A DNA stretch of 64,000 nucleotides from Dolomedes plantarius (Eukaryota; Arthropoda; Arachnida; Araneae; Dolomedidae). The stretch's first letter is position 1. Each line of letters begins with the position of its first letter. The position numbers and the translations under genes are program-made. Where the stretch lies: NCBI GenBank assembly GCA_907164885.2, contig OU015490.1:205682481-205746480 (forward strand). Reading direction: 5' to 3'. Below the pieces are notes generated by a model. It was not told where the DNA came from and did not search any database. It saw only the letters and a list, made by a program, of their open reading frames with translations. Below, in pieces: positions 54,766 through 64,000 of the stretch.

Positions 54766-55392
54766 TTTGAATTATTGGTGACAGAGAAAAAAATAAATCC
54801 TTTTCAAATAATGATAGCCATATATTTTCAACTACCCTCGATATTTCATTGATATTTTAAGTCATATATCTTCTTACACAGAATAAGAAACTGATATCAC
54901 AGTAACGATATAGCTGTTGCACAATACTTACATATGTGTGCGATTTGTCATAGCAGTTTACAATTACTGATTTTTCTGGGGGCAGATTTATCCGTTTCTT
55001 TAAATTATTATTAAATCCATTGATGTTCTTTTAAATTTTATATTTTCATTCAATGGCTATGATTACAGAGGTGAAGTCTTTGAGTACTGGATATTTGTGA
55101 CTGGATATTTGTAAAAATGATTCAATGTTATATTTCATTTATTGCAATGATAACAGTACTGCATTGTTAAGTAGTCTCATTGAAAACTCTCCTTACCAAT
55201 TTGACTGTTAGAAGTTTTATTGTTATGATATTTTGTCATACAGTTGCAACAAAGGGTAAAACAAAGCACAGGATAAGGAAAATAAATACAAAAGAAAACA
55301 GTCCGAATATGAATTATTCTCAAAGAGGCTTCTCTGAAGTTTTAACATAAGTATTTCAGACCAGTATAGGTTTGGATTCAACAAAGATTAAA
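54766..55392. other. Upstream region of the minus-strand gene
   Basis: AT-rich. It should contain the 5' UTR and promoter of the gene at 51304-54765. No clear TATA box at a sensible distance or CpG cluster was identified. Confidence 0.4.
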
Positions 55393-55400
55393 TACGTCTC

Positions 55401-55585
55401 GGTTAATATGAAGAACATGATACGGTCGCCAACGGGAAGCGATATGACGCCAATGGTACATTACAAATTGAAGAACAATGTGGTGAAAATTAACAGTAAT
55501 CTTTCTAGTAAACCCCGAAACGCGCCAAACGTTTGGCGTAAAAAATGGCTTGGCAGGAAACCGTATCATGTTCTTCATATTTACC
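55401..55585. mobile_element. 185-bp MITE with 25-bp ends and 8-bp target duplication
   Basis: The left end GGTTAATATGAAGAACATGA TACGG and the inverted right end match at 24 of 25 positions. Flanks TACGTCTC (55393-55400) and TATGTCTC (55586-55593) form an 8-bp duplication with one change, the size used by hAT elements. No coding capacity. The internal ORFs on both strands are by-products of the symmetry. Confidence 0.7.
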
Positions 55586-55611
55586 TATGTCTCTTGATAA
55601 TAATTCTATAT

Positions 55612-56141
55612 AGGACCCCATTGGTGATATTTTGTATTGGCGACTTTTTCCATTTTACATTTCGCGCATTTGGTATCCCAGAATTCGTTTCGGCAACTCT
55701 GCCACACTCGCATGTGTTTTAAACTGAAATAAACCATTTTCCGCATAGTAACCCGATTGAATACGCCATTTTCAACTTCGTACCCCGTTGAAACAGCTTT
55801 GGTATAGTAGAATTCGCATATTGGTAATTTGTTATGCACATAATTCGTTTCGGAAACCCTGACACAGTCGCGTGACGCAAACCAAGTTGTACCGCTCTTT
55901 TCCTATTTATTTTTTATTTTTATTTAACCATGAATTTCCGTCTAGATTTATCTATAATTTCTATATCTGCAAAGTTTACGCTATTTTACTTATTGTATTA
56001 TTTTTTAATTTATATTGTATAATTTTTTAATTTCCATTTTGCAAAATTAAATTTCTTTGTATTTCATACGATGTTAATGAAGCGATGTTTGGCTAGGCGA
56101 CAAAAAAAGTCACCAATATAAAATATCGCCAATGGGGTCCT
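55612..56141. mobile_element. 530-bp MITE-like element with ~40-bp inverted ends
   Basis: AGGACCCCATTGGTGATATT at 55612 is mirrored by the inverted copy ending at 56141, and the match continues through TTGGCGAC/TTGGTGAC to the TTTTT runs. Inside, AATTCGTTTCGG...CCCTGACACAGTCGCG and AATTCGTTTCGGCAACTCTGC also resemble each other. No clear target duplication, so the superfamily is open. Confidence 0.6.
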
Positions 56142-56149
56142 TTATCGAA

Positions 56150-57397
56150 GCTGTTACAAATTCCATTCTTTTGAGTTCAAAACAGTGTTATGATTTGGAC
56201 CGAATAAAGTGTAGAAAAATAAATCACTCACGTAGTTTATTGAAACTGAGTGAGCTACGCTGAAGAATACCGCTGCAGGAAAACGAATTTATAGACTGTA
56301 GATAATATCAGCAACTACTCACCGATAATTATCAGCTAATGATTATTTAGGTTTGAACCAGTGCTTAGTAAATACCAATTTCAAGTTATTGAAACCGTAA
56401 CGAGTGCAACTGATATGCGCCAGATATCGTACTGCCATCTATCGATCATTCTTAAAAGCGCAATTCAAATTTGAAGACTACCAGAATTGGCTTGAAATCA
56501 CCTCAGAATAAAAAATCGACAGTCGACGAAGTACAGCCAATTTAAAAGTATAAATGTGAGAGAAACTTCTGTCGATATTTCAAACACATCAAAAGGAAAA
56601 CACTTCATTAATTAAGTTAGAAAAAAGAACAGCCAAAAATAGATTTGCGTCGGAAAAAAATAAATTAGAGGAATTGATAGTGCTTACGAAAATCTTTATG
56701 TGAAAAGTTATTAATAAAAAAATCCTCTAACGCACTCATATCAAAATCATGGGGTCTTAATTATTATTAAACTTTTAAAAATGGAATAAGCAACGAATAT
56801 GTATTCCAAAAAACATGTCAAATTATAACCCATAAATATGTGTGTGCCTAATCCAAATGAAAACACCCTCAACTTGATTTTTAAAAATCTGAATTTTCTA
56901 TGTGGCGTTAATACATACTAAAATTCATAATATATTCATGTTTACAGAACCATTTAATCACAAGTGAAATTTCTTAATCACAACAATCTACACAAGTAAT
57001 TTTATAAATTAAAAGTGCTTGATTACTATCCGCTAATGATGATAGTAAATGAAAATATTACATATATTTTTTGCGAGAGAAAATATGGTTTATATACTTA
57101 TCACCTCTCTGTATGACAAAGAAAACGTAAGAGTACAGTTTCAAAGAGGGGAAATTAATCAAAAATATTTCCACCATAAACATTCTCTCTTACCCGGAGA
57201 CAAGTTACTTCTCATTAGAAGCATAGAAACGTTTAATTCCAATTTTTAGAATTAATATCATGAATATATTGAAATACTTAATTGCATCAACCAAAATAAA
57301 CCTTTCTTTCTGGCAGTGTTCAAATTAGCTTGAATACTTCATTATATATGAACAGGGGTATATCTATATATTTAAGGAGGGTGTCTACTAGATTTTT
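56150..57397. other. AT-rich intergenic DNA
   Basis: No gene was recognised. A 66-codon frame at 57049-57249 has no known domain. Confidence 0.4.
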
Positions 57398-57410
57398 ATA
57401 AATTGAATGC

Positions 57411-57765
57411 AAGGGTGAGGTGGCCCAGTTGGCAAAAGCAGAGAGCCAGTGATCTGAACTTCTCTGGTTCAATGCCTGTAGTTGAAAATTCCACCGGCGT
57501 GTACGCTATAGGCGGCTGGTGCACGAAAAATCTGCCGTGGCTACAATGTCCTCCAGTTCTCAAATTTACATCTGGAGGTGCGGGATTAAGTGTATCGATC
57601 TCGTCACTTGACTCGGTTCAAAATTACGGGACTGGTCCTTTTGCCAAGTCGGACTCCGACCCTTGTGGTGCTATTAAAAACTGAAGCCGCACCATTCTGC
57701 CCAATCGCCTTTATGTACTTGATATGATATACTGTCGGTCAAGTGGCATAAGCCACAACAACAAC
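57411..57765 (+). mobile_element. tRNA-derived SINE, complete
   Basis: 355 bp. The tRNA-like head has an A box TGGCCCAGTTGG (57420-57431) and a B box GGTTCAATGCC (57467-57477), both fitting RNA polymerase III consensus. A tRNA-unrelated body follows and the 3' tail is (CAA)n. The target duplication ATAAATTGAATGC is perfect at 57398-57410 and 57766-57778, which proves insertion by retroposition. The 93-codon frame across it is fortuitous. It depends on a LINE not present in this window. Confidence 0.88.
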
Positions 57766-57778
57766 ATAAATTGAATGC

Positions 57779-58029
57779 CCATAGTTTATCTTATTATCCC
57801 AAAGTGTAATTACACAAAAACTAACATTTTGGGTTATGGCTTATGGGTATGGTTATAAATATTTCCAAAGCCCACAATGGAACGTTGACTCGTGGAAAAA
57901 AGTTCGATTTTAGTTATTCCCATGAAAAAATCACAGCTCTTGTCTGTCTAGTACTTTGTCGGGAATTGCAATAGTGACGCGACGGGGATAATTTGGAAAG
58001 TAAGAGAATGCCTGGTTCACAAGATATAT
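57779..58029. other. AT-rich spacer
   Basis: No feature was recognised. Confidence 0.4.
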
Positions 58030-58205
58030 GTTAGGCGGCCCACATGTTGTAGTAGCGTTTTGAGCTACCACGCTGTGGGCTTGGGATCAAATCCCGAATA
58101 ATGGTTGGCCGTCCCCCTCATAAGAAGGCCCTGATTTTCCATTAGGCCCTGTTATCCTGGGCCTTGGAGGCCCTTAAAAAAATTCCAATTCATTTTTTTT
58201 TATTT
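58030..58205 (+). mobile_element. Possible second tRNA-like SINE fragment
   Basis: GGATCAAATCCCG (about 58083-58095) fits a B box. The ~50 bases before it (GTAGTAGCGTTTTGAGC) could hold a degraded A box at tRNA-like spacing. The body ends in a GGCCCTT segment with A- and T-rich tail. No target duplication was found. Confidence 0.35.
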
Positions 58206-58244
58206 AACATTTTTAATAGCAATTTTTTATATATCCTTGGTTTA

Positions 58245-58318
58245 TCATATGTATAGTTATAAGTATAGTTCATCATATGTATAGTTATAAGTATAGTTCA
58301 TCATATGTATGTTATAGT
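58245..58318. repeat. 28-bp minisatellite, ~2.5 units
   Basis: TCATATGTATAGTTATAAG starts at 58245 and 58273, with a partial unit at 58301. Confidence 0.85.
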
Positions 58319-58319
58319 G

Positions 58320-60985
58320 TATATAAGGGATTAGTAAGTTTTCCTGGTTGCATTGTATTGGTGTTTTAACGATGAAGTTAATATGTTGTATTGCTTTTTG
58401 TTATTTGATAATGTTCTAGGGTTCTACGCTTCAATTTGCCAATTCTTGGTAAAATGGTACTTTCACAGTGATTCATGATTATTTTTTTTGTGTGTCAATT
58501 TTGAAAATTTTACTCCCACATCAGTGTTAGGGGGCCCCCATCCCGAGTTGTGCCTATAGTGAAGAATTTTCTAAATCGGGCCCTGCTCATAAGAAGCAAT
58601 GCTTGTTCACCCATAAGGTACTTCCATAGTAAAATAGCGGTGATGAACAAAAGTGAATGTCTAACGACAAGTGCCTCCACATAAGACAAAAAAAAATACA
58701 AGTACACCAGTGATTTCCCTGAGTATTGTTTTACAACTGGTATAGCGTTTTCGAAGGTGTTGGAGTGCTGACACAGAGTCTACAAAGTGAAAGTTGGTGT
58801 ACACTGATCCAAGTTGGTTGAAGCAGAATTAATGCCAATAAGTTCGGCTTTCGAAACTGGACATCCTGTTGTAAATACAAAGTCTGCTATAAATGCAATG
58901 TTTGACGGTTGTTTACATGAATATAGGCTCAGATCCCAGAGTCCCGTTCCGCTAGTGTCCTTTGAACGTGGTGTAGATATGTATGAAATATGCTTCATAT
59001 TCATTGATTTTTTCCAGAGCCAACGACATGGTAGCTTATCAAGCTTCGTAGTAATATAACTGATAGATATTTTGATGTTCAAGTTTTTCCTTTCTTGGTA
59101 TATGCCCATAGATTTATCAGAAAATTTATAAGAACTAATGTAATAAAAAGTGTAGTTTTAAATAGGAATTTAATTTTGAATATCTGAGTATAAGTATAAT
59201 ATTTTGTAAATAAACTAAACTTAAAACTTTATACTGAATTCACGCTGAAAAACTGTACTCAGACGTTGTAAAAAAAGTAAATTTTTGAGTGGCTAAAAAA
59301 GGCTTTTTCAGAACACCTAAAATGTATTTCCTCTTGAACTGGAGACTGTTATTTTTCACTGTACCTTAATATTTTTATCCGATCCCGTAAACATTCTTGA
59401 AATACGAAGATTACAGAGTAAAAAATAGTTTTAGGGAATTTTTTAACATTTGTAGTTTAAGTCACTCTCTAGTGTCATTTATAGAAATGTACCTCTTCAT
59501 AATTTTTTTCAAAGAGATACCCCCAAAAAAATTTTTAACTGAAAAAAATAATGCACCGAAAGACGTGTAATATATAAAAAAGTGAAAATTTGAAATTTTT
59601 GTGTTTGGTATTGTATTTGAAAGTTATTTTAATCTACTCTTTTGGCATCTTTACATGTGGAAAATAATGATTTAAAGCACTAGACTGGGTACATAATTAT
59701 GCGAAGATTTTTGAAAGTTTATAGAGGTATTCTTTTTTTAAAGTACGCTTCAAGAACAAGGTAAAACTTGAATACATTCGTTATGCAATTCTATGACTTT
59801 AAGTCTTAGATAAAGAATGACCTTTATGTATAATCGCATTTTTCCTTTTTAAAGGATGAGTTAAAATATATTATTCAGTATGAGAAGATTCAGGGTCTTA
59901 AATTTGTGCTCTGCTAACTCTTAAAACCAAAACTTAAAGTAGTTTTTTGTGGAAAGTTTAACATTTTTTTTTCAGTTTTTCTTCAAACCATTTATAGTTA
60001 AGAACTAATTGAACGAAGCACTTATTACTGAAAAGATAAACTGCCTTTTACACATGTTAAGAAATATTTCGAAGTATTATAATGCATTTAAGAGAAAAAT
60101 ATGCTATTCTATATTATTAAAGTTTTTCATGCGTGAAACTAGGAAAGAGAATAATGTCTATAATAAGGTATTATGTTTTCGCCGCAGTACTTATAAATCT
60201 CCTTCAGTCTGTTTATTCATCTATGAGTTATGTATTTTTAATGGCCTTTCGTTACTAGTATTAGATTTAATATAGGAACTGCTTATTTTTAGCGCATTCG
60301 TAAGACAATTTGTTTTATGGTACGAGTATTAAACTAATTCTGATCGTACAAATTTAAAATATTTCACTGTATATACTTAGACATGTCAAAAAGAAGACTA
60401 TACTGTTAGTTATTTAGAATTATAACTACACAATGAAAGTTATATATGATATCTTCATTTTTTCTGTTATGATCATCTGTCAAACAACATGTCTAAGAAA
60501 GTTTTGAAAAATGCAACGAACCAAAAATATTTTGTTTTATAACAAGAAAGTTCTAAAATATCGCGAACCAGCTGAAGATGTTGGTAGGGTTAAAAATGAT
60601 TTTTTTTCTGTGTACAGGTTATTTTCGATCATAACTGCTTGGAGGAGATCAATTGACTGCAGAATAACTCTACACAACCTGATATAAGGTGGAAGGTTGT
60701 TGAAATTTCGATGGTTACCTAGCCAAGTCTACAGCTACGGCACTGAAACTGCTGACAGGTTTGCCAAGATAGAGACTACTTTGCTACTGCCGGCCAGTCC
60801 GTCAACCTTGAACACAGTTAAAATACAAATATGGGCATCAGTAAACAAATGGGTTTTTCGGTGACTATCCGAATAATCTGCAGACAAAAGGGGCGAAAAA
60901 TCAGGATCGGTGCTTCTCTGGATCATGACTACAGCATGAAAATTCTCTGTTTATCGAGGTACATCTCTACTAGTCAGCTCGTAGC
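58320..60985. other. AT-rich intergenic DNA, no assigned gene
   Basis: At 58780-59110 both strands are open over ~80-110 codons (plus 58814-59059, minus 58780-59109). The plus frame looks somewhat protein-like (LMPISSAFETGHPVV), but no family is recognised. 60600-60960 is GC-richer and unassigned. Confidence 0.35.
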
Positions 60986-60989
60986 TTAA

Positions 60990-61695
60990 GGGAACGGTGG
61001 ACCTTTATTTCAGCAAATCTCGTCATTGTAATACTGATTGTGTTATTGTAAATAATATATATATTTCTGTAGATCATTAGTACCAAAATAATTTTTTTCA
61101 AGTAAAAAATCATTTATGACGCTTGTACAAAGTAATTTATAATGGGTAAGTGTAGCAATAAATTTTAAATTTGCATTTCTCAAACCAGATTTTTCAAGGT
61201 TTTTAGATTTTTTAAATGCTCCATGCTACTTAATTTTTCTTCAAAATTCATGAAATTGATAAGGAGGAATCCTACTGTTGTTTGCAAAAAAACTGGGTAT
61301 GCATTTTACAATTCGACTTCATTAAGGTACTTAAATTTGATTTTAACCTTTTCAAAATGCAAAATTTTGATGAAAATCGGGATGGAATTCAGAAAAAAAT
61401 CTCTCAAAAATTAACTATTCAAGGTATTGAATAATTGATACCCAGATTTGTTTGTTATACAGATTAAAGAGATTAAAATGCAAAATCGAGGAAATGTCTC
61501 AAAAATTAAGTAGCAAGGAGCATTTTAAAATTTTGTTTATAAATTTCAAATTTTTAAAAAATCTTAAAATTATAATGAGATTGGAAATTTCTTTTAAGGT
61601 ATTCTATTTATTTATAGTGAAATGTGTATTTGTACAAAATTTCGTATCTCTATGATGAAAAGTAAAAAAAGTAAATTTTAATGTCTACCGTTCCC
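60990..61695. mobile_element. 706-bp MITE with TAA target, Harbinger-like
   Basis: GGGAACGGTGGACCTTTA at the left and (inverted) GGGAACGGTAGACATTAAA at the right, with TAA on both sides (60987-60989 and 61696-61698). A 3-bp TAA duplication with GG-starting tips fits PIF/Harbinger. The interior is AT-rich with no transposase. Confidence 0.6.
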
Positions 61696-61698
61696 TAA

Positions 61699-63107
61699 TG
61701 GCTCATCAGCCAAGGGTGGGCATTGGCTAGTAGAAGTAGTGCATTTCAATTATCCCTAAAGCATTTCACCCATTGGTGTTTTATCCAAAAACATATTAAG
61801 CTGATTGTGTATCACGCAAACTTAAATTAAATCTGTGTGCTATTTTGAAGGATTGCCTAATGGGGAATATGCTGTTAGATTTCAAGTAATTTTTAATAAC
61901 ACAATGGAATTTATGACAGATACCTTCATTTCTTCATTTGTACAGTGCATCTTTTATTTATGGGAAAGTTTTGAAATATGTGACAATGTTTGATATTTTT
62001 TCGCTTGAAAAACTTATGTAAGTTCTTAAAAAATCTCCTCACACACACAATGTTTTTCCTACGGGCATGGGCTCTTTGTTTGATTGTGACACTATATGTA
62101 TTTCTACTCATTTACACCATGCTCATGGTGTAACATGGTTTAACGATCTACTAGACCAAGAATAGAAACGCTTATGTTAACAATTTAACGATTGTCTACA
62201 TCAGAGTAACCTAAGTAATATATGTGTGGTTAGCTGTCAGAAAAGGGTACGTAACCTCCACCATGGCAAAGATTTCTTAATACATTACCCTGCGCCATAC
62301 TGACGCTCCTTTTATTTTACAGTAAAATTTACATTCTTTCTGTATTATGTTCGTCGGTCAGTATGCTTCAAACCTCGATTTAAAGGCTGTGCTCTCTAAA
62401 AGTATAAATTGTCGGCAAGGTATATCTAGTGAAGGCACTGTTGGGCTTGCACTGAGCTACTTCTGATAGTGTAATTTCTACTCTGTCGGTTTCTTCCGTA
62501 GTTTACTGGTTCAAATATCGTTACAAACATGGATGTTTATAGCTATTTAGATACGACGTTAATATTAGGTATCGGAATGGTAAGCCTTATAGCAAAAAAC
62601 AAACAAACAACGAAATAACTCAATTTACTTCGTTACAGATTATACCTGTGGAAATTATAGTTAATGCAGAATTGGTTAAGAAAGAGTCCTTTTACTAATG
62701 AAAAACATAGTGGTTTTGTGAGTTCGAAACAGCGTTTGTTTTGACACTCTTAATTTCTACTTTTGAACTTTTCGATCTCATTTCCCTTATGACTGGAGGA
62801 AACAAAATCTACTCTTATTTGTTCATTTCACAATAGGGACATCTTTCCTTTGGTTGACTAGTCTGAGAAATGTAGCGCGTGTAAAACAGATGTAAGATTT
62901 AAAAGGAAAACAAACAATGGTTGACTTGTAATTCGAAACCAGGTTATAGAGAAGTGTACGCTAACCCACCGAGTCGATCGAGTACCGTTAGCGAAGGGAA
63001 ACATAGCCCTGGTACAAGTTTGACCAATAGGAGCGAGGTGCGATCCAGCTAGTCCAGCTTTCTCCTCCAAGCAGAATCCATTGTAGTAAAGAGAGCGACT
63101 GTCCAGC
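61699..63107. other. Intergenic DNA with a palindrome and a CpG-richer end
   Basis: A perfect 10-bp stem TTACACCATG/CATGGTGTAA lies at 62112-62133. At 62930-63107, CCAAT and several CpGs (GCGAGGTGCG, ACCGAGTCGATCGAG), and CGCTAAC...GTTAGCG as an inverted pair, give a promoter-like look. No gene is attached to it. Confidence 0.4.
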
Positions 63108-63426
63108 TGTTACGAGAGAGCCACGAGGTACTGAATTTTATGTACCTTGTTATTCCGTGTCATTTGCTCACTAGATAGTGCTAATCGCACACAATAATGA
63201 TAGGAGAAATTATAATTAATATTAACATATATTACCATAGGTATATATCACTTAGAATTGTTGATAAGTAGTATTCAGCATATGATGTATAATGAAATGG
63301 CTAAGTGTCTAAGTGTGTATATATAGTATTATTATGTTTAATAAATTGATTTGTGTGTGTACATATGAGAAATCACTCTTAGTCATATAAATAAACATAC
63401 TACCACTAACATACGTTACCGTAACA
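63108..63426 (+). mobile_element. Possible LTR (TGTTACG...CGTAACA)
   Basis: 319 bp bounded by TGTTACG and its inverted copy CGTAACA. TATATATAG lies at about 63318 and AATAAA at about 63340, in the order of an LTR. No target duplication, primer site or second copy was found, so this is tentative. Confidence 0.3.
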
Positions 63427-64000
63427 CTCCTTTTATATAATAACGATAAAAAGTAAATTTAAATGAATTGTTTTTAATAAAGTCTAGTGGACAATTAATG
63501 ATATTCGGACATAGCGCAGTAAAAAAAAATAAAACAAAAGCTTCATTTTATAGGAATAGTATAGATTTTCTCCTTCAGAATTTTTTCCCATCGAAAATTG
63601 TCTATCAGTAAGAATATCTGGCTATGATGAAGAATGATCTCTTTAAGTATTCTTCTCTTAAATATACTGGGCTACATAATACGAAAATCAATTCCCTAAA
63701 GTCGATAACAACCACAACAGCAGAAAAAATCCTTCTGTTCTACCTCTCTGGAATCCTCTAAGCCATGCTATAAAGACGTTTTAGACATTCCAAGAGAAGG
63801 ATAAGAAAGAATAAAAAAGCCTTTTAGTTTTTCTTTCTATTTCCCATCATTATTTCAGCTTAAATGCATTGCTTGGAGAAGAATATCGTCGTATATTTCC
63901 TATCAAACGAAATGCAAAAATGTAAAACTAAAAATCCAAAATGACGAAGACTGTGAGGATGTTACTTTTAATGCATTTATTTAATATATAAATTAAAATT
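63427..64000. other. AT-rich DNA to the window end
   Basis: No feature was recognised. Confidence 0.4.

Noticed and set aside
55372..55722. 116-codon plus-strand ORF
   Set aside because: It runs across the inverted ends of two MITEs; the symmetry also gives a matching ORF on the other strand.
57411..57485. Possible functional tRNA gene
   Set aside because: A and B boxes are present but no cloverleaf with an acceptor stem could be drawn; the tail and target duplication show a SINE.
57403..57684. 93-codon ORF overlapping the SINE
   Set aside because: It starts inside the target duplication and runs through the tRNA-like head; not a protein gene.

Overview
This looks like nuclear DNA from an arthropod, most likely a web-building (araneoid) spider. 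It is strongly AT-rich, almost empty of host genes, and packed with DNA transposons of the Tc1/mariner/pogo superfamily, piggyBac and hAT relics, miniature inverted-repeat elements (MITEs), a tRNA-derived SINE, a BEL/Pao LTR retrotransposon and long (TA)n microsatellites. There are no bacterial operons, Shine-Dalgarno sites, CRISPR arrays or rRNA/tRNA genes. The spider assignment is inference: the Tc1 transposases (one starting MPLRRVRRQYKQ, another MSQQRDLPES) resemble families I associate with spider genomes. A protein search would settle it.

Layout. 1-2.2 kb: three decayed copies of one mariner-like transposase C-terminus. 3.9-4.35 kb: a CpG-rich, promoter-like island. 5.1-6.5 kb: a non-autonomous mariner with 70-bp ends. 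6.55-9.32 kb: a pogo/Tigger relic split by a Tc1 element (copy 1). 10.2-13.4 kb: old ~196-bp repeats carrying a chimera of two Tc1 families. 13.4-17.1 kb: AT-rich DNA with nothing recognised. 17.15-18.49 kb: Tc1 copy 2. 18.5-24 kb: diverged repeats, a TTAA MITE, a short insert with 16-bp direct repeats and a hAT relic. 25.0-27.3 kb: a solo LTR and a piggyBac relic, both inside one unit of a duplicated sequence. 28.35-29.74 kb: another Tc1 relic. 30.7-35 kb: tandem repeats, a mariner relic and a pogo-type MITE. 37.2-38.85 kb: a TTAA MITE and a rosa-like (DD40D by count) transposase relic.

39.2-49.5 kb is a chain of elements separated only by (TA)n: MITE, Tc1 copy 3, a Tc1-like element with ~230-bp inverted repeats, and a probable solo LTR. 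The long-repeat Tc1 is split by a complete 6,261-bp BEL/Pao retrotransposon with an open 1,761-codon polyprotein, LTRs that look identical, and a CTGGT target duplication. This is the youngest large insertion in the window.

51.3-54.77 kb (minus strand) holds the best candidate host gene: an uninterrupted 1,153-codon ORF that I do not recognise. It has an in-frame stop just before its ATG, a downstream AATAAA, and internal degenerate repeats built around a short LY(G/D/H) motif. The rest (55-64 kb) has three MITEs, a complete tRNA-derived SINE with a 13-bp target duplication, a minisatellite and a possible LTR. The transposon genes do not form a pathway; the window records successive, nested insertions around one unknown gene.
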